From NCBI GenBank assembly GCA_001939145.1, contig LSRX01000081.1, forward strand, positions 1 through 64,000: a stretch of 64,000 bases of DNA, read 5' to 3'. The translations under genes and the position numbers were made by a program. Numbering within the stretch: the first letter of the stretch is position 1; every line of letters starts with the position of its first letter. The stretch comes from Symbiodinium microadriaticum. Its lineage: Eukaryota; Sar; Dinophyceae; Suessiales; Symbiodiniaceae. The notes under the pieces are model-generated. The model did no database searches, was not told the origin of the DNA, and was given only the letters and a program-made list of their open reading frames with translations. Of the stretch, positions 17,901 to 28,885 are shown piece after piece.

Positions 17901-20900
17901 AGAATAGGATGTAGGGCAGACTGCAGTTGACGGGTGGATCAGGGTTAGGAACAAAATCGCCAGCATTGAAAACGGCAAACGTGGATCCAGTTCTTTGATA
18001 TTGTGTCGCTTCACGAGCGCAGCCATGTGGCTGGCAAACTCCGACGAGTTTAACGCCACATCGTGACAGTCAACGGGTTCATCATCAAGTTATCTGATGT
18101 ACACCACGGCAGCAACGGGGATTTGAGCCAAGGCATTGCTAAGGCAAGTCTGAAAAAGGCATGTCTGGTGTAATCGCGTTTGAGTGAGTTTGTCGTGACA
18201 TGTGCAACTCAGACTGCCCATGGCGTGCTCACTTCCCGAGCTGTGCCTTTGGCACGCAATTTCGCGCAGCTTGCCATGTGTTGGTCCACGATGCTCATCG
18301 AAGTCGCCTACAACTCTACAACTCTACAACAAGAAAACAACCTGGCGTTTTGGCACAGGCACGGCCTGCGTTCGTCATGAGTCCCGCAAGATGGAGCAGA
18401 CGCCCGACCAAGCTGGGCCGTCCGCAATGCTGCGAGGCGCAAACGACGGCATACGTACGTTCGTAGCTCGAACTTAGCCGATGCCGTCGCCTCGTCGTTT
18501 ACGCGCTGGCAGGGGGGGCTGGGCAGGGGAAGTTGCCACCTTCGTCGTCCGGCTCATTGCCCCGAGCTCATGCTTCTAGTGACCTGCCGCTGTCCGCATG
18601 GACGACTTCGTTTGCTCTCACCTCTAGGAAAGATAGACCGTATCCTTCAGGACCGCAAGGCGGCACAGTTGTTACCACAGTTTTACGCTTCCATGCACCT
18701 GCAGTACCACGTGCGGCCGACCTTTGTGATGCCTTACCAATGCAGAAGGCGATCGAAAAGGGCCGGCGCAGACGCGGAGGCTCCCTTCACCCGCTTGGGG
18801 GCTTGGCAACAATTGCCAAACTCCGGACTGCCATCGCCACTAGCAGTCGGGCAACGCGTGCTGCTGCGGCTTCTGCCACGAGACCAAAGGGAGCCGCCAC
18901 AGCAGGGCCTGCGAGGACAAGTGGTGGGCAGAGATGGGTCCCAACCCGGACCCTCGTGCACCCGCAAAGGACGGGAGCAAAGCGGGTGGCGGTGGAGGCG
19001 GCGGGCCAAAGAAGAAGAGCAGGCCGTCGCAAAGGCAGATGCGTAAAGCTGCGTCGAAGCGCGGGCAGGAGGCCCGGTCGGTGATGCGGACACTGCCCAA
19101 AACGGATACATTTCGGCACACGATGCGGTGGTTTTGAGGGGGTGCCTGGCCTAGCCCTTGTTCGTAAACGTTCGACAGCTCGAACGCTGACCGCGCGCAA
19201 ATGACAGTGCAACAAAAACAGCAGCGCACATGCCCTACCTGAGCCGGTTTCTCGCATGGGGCACGCAGCAGCCGTAGCAGCGACAGCAGCAGAAACAGCA
19301 CCAGGAAACGCTTCGCCGAATACTTGGCGTCGTGGCGCGATCATCCCAAACAAAAAAAAACCTCGTCACGAACGCAATTGAACACCACATAGCCTGCAGG
19401 CTTGGCGCGTTTCATGCTAGCCGGTGCCGGGCAAGCATGAGTGGGTCACATTGCTGATGCAGCTGCCCTTCGATATGCCGCCACCAGCAAGAGCTAGCAC
19501 CGACAAACAATTGCATGAAGGAGGATTCGCACGCACGGTCAGGTCGTTTGCATCCTGTGTGTTCCAGCCAGATGTTGATGTGTGGGTGCTATGCAGCAGC
19601 CCGGCCGCGACATGCGGCGACATTCTGACCACAAGATCTGTCGTCATGACTTCTCGACACCCAACACACCCGAACATAAAACATTATAGCACTTACATCG
19701 AACTCCTCGCTCGTTCGCGGCTGGCAACTAAGTGTGGAAACAGGTCTGTAACGCCCATGCAAAAGGTACATCCCAACAGATTGCTGTAGTTTTTCATGTG
19801 TAGTGTGCTTTCGTTGTGTGGAGCCTTTGCTGTTAAGCAATGCGACTTTCAAGCGTGTTGCAGTAGCTTCTGGGAGGACGTGTTTGCTTGTCCAGATGGG
19901 TGCTGCAGTAGGCGAGCAATGAGCAACCAACACACGGCAAGTCCGCAGCGATTTCGCCCCAGCACAGGCGGATGGTTCACACGACAGAAAGATCGGGATG
20001 GAGAATGTGCGGCATGCCAGGTGGGGTTGTGGTTGGGGTAGCATGATTGCCGCACGGCACTCGCGGATGTTTTTTGCGGAGGCTGCGCAGAGCAGCACAT
20101 CGCGGCCACCGAATCGTGAGCAGATAGGGTGCGGCATGGAGCTTTGGAATGCATGTGGCATGCGTGCTTGTTCAGGCGAGCCGCGTGGCGCTATGTGCAT
20201 GCCATGGCTGCAAGCTATCCGTGCAGCCCGGATGTCGCGGAGCAGGTTCTTGTTAGTGCACCTTGCCATGGCATGTCGACACATCGGCCCACCCAGGTCG
20301 CAGCCCTTGCATGGTTGCGAGCATTTCTGAGACTGTACCCATGCCACCTTTGTGCCGAGGAGAGCTACATTGCGCTTATGAAGTTACGCTGTGTTTTCGT
20401 GAATGAAGCATTTGTCATGATTCTGTTAGGCACGGCACGTAGATGACACCAGCTCTCCCATCCCAGTATTCGGATGTTTTCGGTTTATGCTGTGATTGTA
20501 TTTTGGACCCACCCATGTGTGTTTCCATGTTTCCATGCATGGCGATGCATTAGCACCTCTGCAGTGAGCCTTCCCTGCTTCGCATGCTCCAGTCGTCCAG
20601 GAGTTCATCCATGTTTGTCGAGATTTGCCGCCGCGTGATGGCCTTATCATTTTTTCCGGCAGTAAGCCTTTGGTCTGGGCAACACCTCGAAGCAAATTGG
20701 CCCGTGTTTTTGTGGAGGCTTCCAGTGTCGGAACGAGTACGTCCTGTGGTGGTGCGAGGCCATGGACAGAGGACGAAACGAATGAGCCCAAGACCCACGA
20801 AGTTGCAATGTTGCAGGCACATAATCGGGTGCGATCGGATCTGTCACAGGTGCCCAGGAGGCCTGGGCGCATGTCGATCCGTGTCATTTGTATGCTGGCT

Positions 20901-23350
20901 CGTTAATGCAAGGTGTGATCTTCAGGAGCTGCTCGCTGCCGGCGCAGCGTTAGCCTCAAATCGGGCGCTGTCGTCGGGCTTGGGTTCTCGCATAAAACGG
21001 CGCAGATCTTCGCGAACGATTCGGGGGAACAACTCGACAGTTCTAACCTTGCCAGACAAGCGCTCAGGCTGGGGCCACGATCGACGAGATGTTGCGGCGA
21101 GGAGTGGAAAATCAGTTTTGCCATAGGCTTGTGGTGTCTTGCTAGCTGCGCAGAGTTGACTCTGATTTGTGCAACTGTTTGTTGTTGCCAATGTGCTACT
21201 TGATCACATGGGCCAGCAGCTCTCAGATGTACTCGTAGATCCAGGTCTAAATGCAGAGGTGCACTACTTGCAGGTGCAGGTGTTCCATGAGGTCCATGCG
21301 TCTCTTTCCGCTTCTGCCGCCTTCTTCTGCAGAAGGACAACATGTGGAACATAGTGTTTCAAGTGAAAGCCATGTACAAGCCAGCAGCAATGAAGCCGCG
21401 CGTATCCTCAATTGCAGTCGGACCTCTTTTACCAATCCCGAAGCTGGCCGTATGCACGCACAACGGTGGACTTTAGAGGGTCACTTTCCAACTGTCCAGC
21501 AACGGTCGCAGATGGGGCATAAGCCAGCCGTTGGCAGAGGCTGGGCTTGGGGCCGTTTTCGATGTAGGCTTCTATGGAGCTGAATGGATTCAAAACATTT
21601 CAAAACAAGCATTCAAAAAGTCTCAGCCCGATTGAAATGCGAAAGCCATTGTCAGTGAAGAGCAAGTACGAGCTGATGCCATGTCCGTGGTAGGCTCACG
21701 TGAATGTTTTGACAACCGTTGCGTGAAAATCCGTTTTTCTACAGCTAGCCTGGCTTTGAGATAATTCTACTGTACGGAACGCGAGCTTCAGAAGAACCAT
21801 TCCACAGAAAAAGGAAGGTCAAATAAAATTCGGCCAACTCTGGTCCATTGCATCAACTTTTCCTAACTGCGGTAGCTGTCCATCACTGCGTATGGGTTGC
21901 ACGCATGCCGTTCCAGTGACGATGCCCGACAGGCAATCCATGGTAAGTTGCACGTCTGTACGCCATAGCTTGCCAAAATGCTGATTTGTCCCGCATCAGC
22001 ATCAACTTGGAGTCTTTAAGCGTCTTGCATCGAATCATGGGCCCTCAACGATTCTGGCTGGAATCTACCCTGGTTGCAAGATGTTGCAAGCTCCTCATAA
22101 AATCCTCGCGGGCTACCATAGCAGTCGTTCGCATCTGTTGCACCACTGCTACGCACTGGAGTTGCAATTTCTCAAGCTGGCCTCCTGAAAAGCAGGCAGA
22201 GTCCACAATTGCAGGTAAAGGGTCCCAATGGCATAGTGAAAGTTTCTTCTTTCCCACATACATACCCTAAATGATTTGGCCACTGGGCCAAGCAACTGGC
22301 TACTCTTTGGGGCACATCTTCCAGGCTGCACTACCGAGCAACCATCTAATGCTGCCATCTTGTTCAAGCATCCTTTCCTGCCCAGACCTTTTGGAAGCAA
22401 TGAGGTAGAGCAAAAAAGCGACTTCGAGCATTCCTTGGCCACCTGGGTTCGCCTGAGCAATACTGTCGAAAGCAGGGGAACGTGGTCCTATGATGATTCC
22501 CTCATACTGTGCATCCTGCTGCGTGTTCTTTGCATACTGTAAATGGGGGGGGTTGCTGAATTGGCACTTGTGCCACAGATTTTGCTTGTGTGATAATACA
22601 GCACACCCGGGACCCAGAGCTGAGGGGTCCCCACCTGCTGCTAGAAGGGCAGCTTCAGAGCGAAGTTCCGGAAAAGTTTGAGGTTCGTTTGGCGCGGGCA
22701 TTCCTGGCAAAAACCAAGGTTTCGGCTTCCGCAGCGTAGCGCTGGATCTACAGGTAAATGTCGCACTGTCCCGTGAACCCGTGTGGCTGCCATCATGCGG
22801 ACACTCGCCAAAAAACTGAGACACTCATTGTTTCCGGGCTGTAGAGCCGGCTAGCGATAAAAGGGATGAGAGCCGTGACGCTTACAAGTCAGGAGCCTTG
22901 CTGGGAAGTAGCCGCAGCAGAAGTTGCGAGGTTGTTAGACGTCGGGATCTGGAGCGGTGCAGGAGGCAAACAAAGCTGCAGGATAGTGTGGAGAAGTGCA
23001 TAAGCCACGTCAGGTCTGTTGTGGCTTGTGTTCTCCTTCTGGTGGTTGGAGGCCATGCTGAGGGCTCCTTTGAGCATTTGTCTATCCTGACAGCATCAGT
23101 GTCGTGCCGTGCGAGGCCCTGCTGCCCATTTCCCAAGGATTCTGCGGTGCCGAGATTCCCCGACGAAGGCGATTGCTTTGACTGCTTTCGCACTGCCTAC
23201 CTTCGCTCTTGAATTCACTTCGACGTTCTCCACAAGCTTCTTCAAGCAGGGTCTGAATCAGCAAGGCGAGACTGGCCTTCCCTTGTGAGCACGGAGCCGC
23301 ATGAGCAGTCAGACGTACTTGTCAGCAACAAAGGGAGGCAACATTGGCAA
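17901..23350. other. Long noncoding stretch
   Basis: No convincing gene. Near 18934-19137 a small basic, Gly- and Lys-rich ORF (GGGGGGGPKKKSRPSQRQMR) could be another retroelement scrap. A frame at 22895-23212 contains a hydrophobic segment (VRSVVACVLLLVVGGHA) and might be a 5' exon of the candidate gene that follows; support is weak. Confidence 0.45.
18118..18205 (+). repeat. Dispersed repeat, copy 2
   Basis: Matches 10320-10408 from ATTTGAGCCAAGGCATTGC through TGACATGTG with scattered substitutions. Confidence 0.6.
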
Positions 23351-23358
23351 AAGGAGCC

Positions 23359-25414
23359 ATGGCGGTGCTTGGCCTCGTGATGGCCATGGCCTTCCCGTCC
23401 CACGCCTGGGCTTTGATCGACGTGCGTCTCAAGCCGGCCTCGCGCCCCCTTCCCCCAGGCGCCCTCGGACATGCCAGGGGCTCCCCTTTGTGGTGAGAGA
23501 TGTAAAGCAGGACACCTGGCCCGATGGAGCTGGCAGGCGCCGGTGCCGGTTTTAACAAGAGGCGTCCTTCCCTGCCCAGATAGGGAAGAGCAGTTTGTGA
23601 CACAAACCGATGGCAGGCGCCGGGTGCTGTTCAGTTCAATGTCACATCGAAGGCACCGAGAAGCTGCCCCAGTGCCGGGTGTAGATTCCTCTTTAACTTT
23701 GTGCTGAGTGACAGGAAAAAACGCTGCTGGATTTCTACGTGGTTTCAGGATCCCGGGCAGAGCTGCACTGGCAGCGATGGATCGAGGAGGCTGGGTGCTC
23801 TTGCTCTTGTGTGCGCCTCTGCAGCCGGTGGTGTGCAGAACCTGTGCCGATACTTGTTAGATCCTGTTAGGTGGAGCCTGCTTGCAAGCAGTGCCCTGAC
23901 TTCCACCTCTACCAGCCACTGGGAGGGAACGAGACGTTGCTCATTGTCAGCAACAAGGACGGCCATTTCTTGCAGTTTAGGCGGTTGTAGGCACAGAGAT
24001 TGTACGAGAGTGCGAGGGGATGTGGAAGGACGGGCAAGTGGGCGTGCAGTTGGAGTTCGTGGAGACCCTGTTCGGCGTGGAGTCCTGCATGGAGGAGTGT
24101 TTCCTGAAGCCGACGGATTTCGTGGCCGCAGCAGTGGCGGCAGCTTCGCCGCCCGGTCGAATCCATGATTTCCTGACAAGGCCGTTGCCCATCATAGTGT
24201 TGAAACCTGAAGCTTGGGATTCGTCGAGGCTCTTGTGCTGCGGCTTCCTTCTCAGCCGATCCCTGGCCCGAGATGAGCGCGAGGGCTCTGGTGAAGGCAC
24301 CGGGGATGCCCGCCCTTGGGATGAAGCCTGGGCACCGCATCTGCTACAGTGCAAGAGGCCGCCAAAGCCTGCTGAGGACGGCGGATGAAATCTGTGAGCA
24401 ATGTCGTGAACATTAATGTCTCCATATGTCTTTTAAGCAATTCTGCTTGGGACGGTGGGCGGGTACTCGTAGCTGCAGTCAAGCGTCCCTGGAGTCGTGG
24501 AGAGCGTGGATTCTGCACGCCTGCATCGTGACCTACCCGTGGAATCCCTGGTGCAACGATCCCCTGACTTTCGGCTTCCGTTGCCTCGCCACTCGCCAGC
24601 GATTTGTTGGAGAGTCTCGTTTTTTCTCAGCTCTTCAGATGGTAAGGTCCTGGTTGTCAGCTGGGGGTTGACGCTCTTCGTGTCCACTCTGTATGGCGAT
24701 GTCTTCGGCGAGTGGGACCGAAGCAGCGTGAGGGTGGGCGCAGGGTCCCTGACGGACAATGGGTCCGGAGATGGGGAGGCCCCGAGCATGGCAGGCGGCC
24801 GTGGGCAGCAGTAGTAGAGGCCAAAGTCCCGCGCGCGTGCTTGAGTTGGGGCCGATTCGGCTCGCAGGTGTCATGCTGATCTCCAGTCTATCCATGCTCA
24901 TGGAGACGGTTTTGCGGATCCTCGCGCTGAGCATCTTCCGGTGCAGCTTGGCGGCTTCGCGTGTCCAGCGCAGGTGGAGAACCAAGGCCAGCACAAGGGA
25001 TGATCGGCCAACTGCACCATGCGGCATGTCGAGTATGGAAGACTGCTACCACCAAGTCGTAGCACAGTCACAGTACAATGTTCTTCCCCACCCCCCATGC
25101 GTTTCAGGCGAGTTCGCTCGGACTTGCTGCAGCTGTCGTGGCGGCCTGTGTTATTTACCCACTGACGGACGTCCTCTCGAAGCATCGCTGCGGCTTCCCA
25201 GCTGCAATGGGGAAGTCGGACAAGAGGCCGTTGATCGTCGCCTTGTGCGTGTAGAGGCTATGTGCAGCACCTCTTCTTGCAGTTCTTGGTGTCAGAGTCC
25301 GTCCGTGGGCTGCCTTTGGCTGCAGTTGTCGCTTCCATTCAGTATGGCTTACTCAAGGCTCCTGGGATCTCATGGGCACTGGGATTCGTGAAGCCCCTAG
25401 CAGCCCTGCCCTAG
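23359..25414 (+). CDS. Unrecognised multi-exon gene candidate, secretory/membrane protein
   Basis: Several stretches look coding and are bounded by AG|G or GC-donor signals. An ATG at 23359 opens a signal-peptide-like MAVLGLVMAMAFPSHAWA. Further blocks: GLPFVVRDVKQDTWPDGAG (23478-23536), LLDFYVVSGSRAELHWQRWI (about 23722-23795), PDFHLYQPLGGNETLLIVS (about 23889-23975), DGQVGVQLEFVETLFGVES (about 24016-24125), and LFVSTLYGDVFGEWDRSS (near 24670). The last two exons are 25108-25192 (SSLGLAAAVVAACVIYPLTD) and 25257-25414, ending GLPLAAVVASIQYGLLKAPG ... TAG. The hydrophobic pair faintly recalls a mitochondrial-carrier repeat, but I do not trust that. Exons may belong to one or two genes. Confidence 0.4.
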
Positions 25415-26079
25415 CCGGCCAGCACCACCACGAAGGCCTTCGGAGGCGGAGCCAACCTGAGGGAGCTGGCATTGTCGGAGCTGAGTTTTGATGCCTCCTG
25501 AGCGGATGATGCGGATGCATCTTCAAGGACGAAAGACTCCCTGCATAATTACAATTCAAAGCATCCCTATGATCATGGGCCTCCGGGCGATGAAAAGACA
25601 TAAAAAGCTATTGGCACAGCAGACGTTTCTCTGAAGCACTGGGCCGCGTGTAGGCTTGTAATTGTGCTCCAATTTGCGGGTCACATGTAGGCTTGTAATC
25701 GTGCTCCAATTCGGCTGGCCTTTTTGCAGAATCTGCAAGTTTGCAAGTAGATTGTGCACTGCGTGTGCGCGCCAAAAGCTATTGTCGCGTGAGCTGCGTT
25801 TGTCGCGTGAGCTGCGTTTGCACACGGTTTTGTCGAAGCCTAAATCGGTCGAGCTTCTTCGAGCGAGTGAAGATGAAGAGCCGGCGGACTTAGTTACTTG
25901 ATGATGTTGGTCGTACTGTGCAGGCTCGGGTGCCAGAGACGAGCGCGAGGCAATCGAGGATTGTCATGGCAAATGAGTCGTCGTGCGCATGCCGGTGAGG
26001 TCAGCTGTGGCTGGATGCGCGACAGAGCCAGGGGGTCCGTCTCCAGGGCTCAGCTTGCCTTGACTTGAGAGGGGTGGCA

Positions 26080-26112
26080 GGAGAGAGAGAGAGAGAGAGA
26101 GAGACAGCACTT
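26080..26112 (+). repeat. (GA)n followed by CAGCACTTT, copy 1
   Basis: An uninterrupted GA run ending GAGACAGCACTTT. The same junction recurs at 26705-26733. Confidence 0.8.
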
Positions 26113-26704
26113 TTTGCCCTTGTTGCTTCTTTGAGTGCGGCCCCTAGGAAACAACCCAAACCTGCTGTTGGGGGCGAAGTACCTTTGTTGCAAAGTCCAA
26201 GAGTGTTTCGCTGAGTCGGGGGGTGTGAACTCTTTAAACAGGACTGGGGTCATGTATAACCTGTCCTTGTCCTTCTCGGGTAAGCTCATTCCTTGAAGCC
26301 CGTCCTGGCTTCCTAATCCCAGGCTCTTTTTAACACACCTACCAGGTAGCTCAGTGATCTTCCAATTCGGGGGAAAGAAGGCGCAATTAGATTTCGTACA
26401 TACTGTGGCGAGCCCGAAAGGGGGAAACAATGCACGTTTTTCCTTCTCCCCGCCATGCAACTCACAGGGGGATACAGGCAGGACGCAACCTTTTCGGCCC
26501 ATTTTGGCCCGGGCCTTATTTGTAAACATGTGCTTATGTCGTGCGCCCTGCCCGTAAACGAACCTTGAGTAACTTTTCAGCTCTCTTTGTCAAGCCGAGC
26601 CCCCAGTGGACATATCCCCTGGGGGAACCAAATCCTGCCAAGACACGCAGGTGCGCGTTCGCGTGCGGGGGAGGGAGTGGACCTACCCCTGACCCCATGC
26701 CTGG

Positions 26705-26733
26705 TAGAGAGAGAGAGAGAGAGACAGCACTTT
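26705..26733 (+). repeat. (GA)n followed by CAGCACTTT, copy 2
   Basis: A GA run with the same 3' junction as 26080-26112, in direct orientation about 620 bases away. The pair may mark repeat-driven duplication or element ends. Confidence 0.75.
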
Positions 26734-28045
26734 GGCTCTGTGGAAGAAGCGAGAGTCCGACGGAAGTCTTTCTTTCCGTGGCCGTCACAGGATCAAACTT
26801 TTAGGGGCCCGGGAGAGCCGGAGAGCTCAACCTGTATGCCCCGAGCGGCCCGCATAAAATCTGGCGGGCTGCGTGCCGGGCCCTGACGAGGGCTCGAAAC
26901 GGTTTCAAGGCTAGAGTGGTGAGAGTGTAACGGTGTGGTACTGTTGTGTCTCGTTTCGCTGCGCCGAGGTAACATAGCATGTCTACCCTGCAGAGTCAGG
27001 GGTCGAGATCTGGTGCGCAAAGCGCCCGGGGTCCCACCCCAAAGCGAATACCCCTGTCCGGCTATGGTTGCTGCCTCAACGAGCACGTGGTAGTCAGTCA
27101 CCTTCCTTGCATCCATGCGCCACGATGCGGCAGCTCAGGCGCACCTCTTAGCGCTAGGCCAGGGGTGCAAGAGAATCCAACACCCCCTGTGTCTTCTGAA
27201 CGGTGCCTGCACCAGGGGTACCTCCAGCGACAGAGTTCCACCTTCAAAGATGTTGCAGCTGGGAAGTAGAAGCTTGGCCGCAGAGAAGCGACGATGAGCA
27301 AGGTGTATAGCGACCCACGATGGCAAGGTACCCTAGCCCCGGCGTCTTCATCATCCTGCTTGAAGCGAAAGCCGAGCGAGGCCGTGCTCATGACTTCCCG
27401 GTTACTCCCCAGTCTGCCGGACTCGTATGCCAGGAGATTCAGTAGATAAACTTCAGGCTGGCACTACTTGCGGCATGTGTGGGGTCCCTTGCATGATCAG
27501 GTCATCGCGGCAGCGCGGCAGCCGGGTGGCCTCACGGCTCCATCTCGCAGTCAGCTGGACTGACGGGCACGAGTAGCTGGAGAATTTTACAGGTTCCTTT
27601 GCACCCGCCCTTGGAGGACAACATGACGTGCCGGATAGTGTCGTTTCAGGATATGGGAGACTACACCCACCAGGCCGCAGTCTTATCTGCTGGATGCTCC
27701 CGAGAGACTTCATGCCGGAGTGCAATAAGAGTGCCTGTAGGTGGATTCGGTCGTCCCGGTGGAAGAGCCACTTTTCAAGGCAACTCCGCCGGAGATTCGG
27801 TTCGCAAACTTTGCCGCTCGGTCCAGCGCTGCCATACGGAAATGCAGTGGAACATGATGCCTTTTGCACTACGACCTGTGTCTTGCAAGAGCCGTCATCA
27901 GCGAAGTCCAGGAAAGCTTGCAGAACCTGGACGCCACCCTCTGCTTGCGCAATCAAGACAACGTGGCCCGAAGGGTTTCCCACCCAGTCGTTCAGTGATT
28001 TCCGTCAAGCCACGAAAGCTTATGCTAGAACGCCTGCTTCTCAAG

Positions 28046-28885
28046 GTCAAGATCCTGCATCTCGGTAGCATCGAAGAAGGGCCTGCCTGCACCTGGCGCG
28101 AATCTGCGGCCTAAGGCAACCAGATAGCACCTTCTTCAAGGTTTTGCCAGGCAAAGGCCGCAAAGTCAACGGAGATGGCGACAACAAGGTCAGAGCCGAA
28201 GGAAGGAGAGACTCGCTCAGAGGGAGTGTGAGTGCTGGTCATCTTGCCAGGTCGCACCAGGGATGGAGGTTTCGTACACAGTGCCTTGCTTGCACCCAAG
28301 GCGTGCGGATGTCATCTGAGAGAATGCTTGCATGGTTGCGCGCATGATGTGGGTAAGGTACGCTTTACGCCGGATCAGCAGGCGCATTTGCAAGATGTGA
28401 CTTGGTCGTCTTGGGGCCTGTTCAAGACCGAGAGGTTGAGGACTACTCCTACGACCTCGTCGTTGTGACAGAGCTTCTTGTCTTGGAAAAGTGTCTCCCT
28501 TTAGACGTCGGGCTCCGCTGCGCTTGTCTTCTCCGAGGCGGGAGCGCTTCATCGTTCCCATCCGGGCGACCGGGTGTAGTGCCTTGCTCGACATGCCTGA
28601 CGAGCTGGACTTCGGCGTGTCGCCGGTGAAGTTTGAGTCGCCCAAGACCATCATGGCTGGAGCCCCTGCAAGAGCACTTATTCTGACGAAACTGGGTGCT
28701 TGCACGTAGCGTCAGGTCCGGAACGTGGGCGAAAAGGCCACCAAGTTCTTGCTGAAGGTCGACCACTGAAGCCACGTCATGTGGAGAGTATGGACAGGCA
28801 GCTTTCGGATGCCTGAGTCGAGGTGCCACCACCTTTCAGCACATCAATCCAGGATGGGTACTTGGAGGTTGGCGAGATTATGCAG
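28046..28885 (+). CDS. HYDIN: HYDIN exon group 1: first ASH domains
   Basis: Exons 28046-28064, 28124-28188, 28251-28280, 28358-~28381, ~28411-28472, 28538-28655, 28716-28757, 28823-28885. Joined translation includes STFFKVLPGKGRKV, VAPGMEVSYTV, EVEDYSYDLVVVTE, RERFIVPIRATG, MPDELDFGVSPVKFESP, VRNVGEKATKFLLK and DGYLEVGEIMQ. This parallels the vertebrate segment running from the residue before EREKFIVPIRATG to the start of the next strand. Phases agree at most junctions, e.g. 28065-28123 (59 bp, GT-AG), 28189-28250 (62 bp, GT-AG) and 28656-28715 (60 bp, GC-AG). The exon at ~28411 has an uncertain acceptor. Confidence 0.88.

Larger units (their letters stand above)
25415..28045. other. Noncoding region upstream of the HYDIN exons
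   Basis: No recognised gene. It contains paired GA repeats (listed separately) and GC-rich single-copy-looking sequence. A possible earlier HYDIN exon is 27780-27820 (ATPPEIRFANFAA), which resembles the segment that precedes the first ASH domain in vertebrate HYDIN. The start codon of HYDIN was not found. Confidence 0.4.

Noticed and set aside
24635-25027. Minus-strand ORF of 130 aa with a helix-like stretch
   Set aside because: Part looks coding, but splice-like borders and better exons lie on the plus strand; left as unresolved.
26338-26375. tRNA-like GGTAGCTCAGT
   Set aside because: No acceptor stem, no proper B box and no cloverleaf could be drawn.
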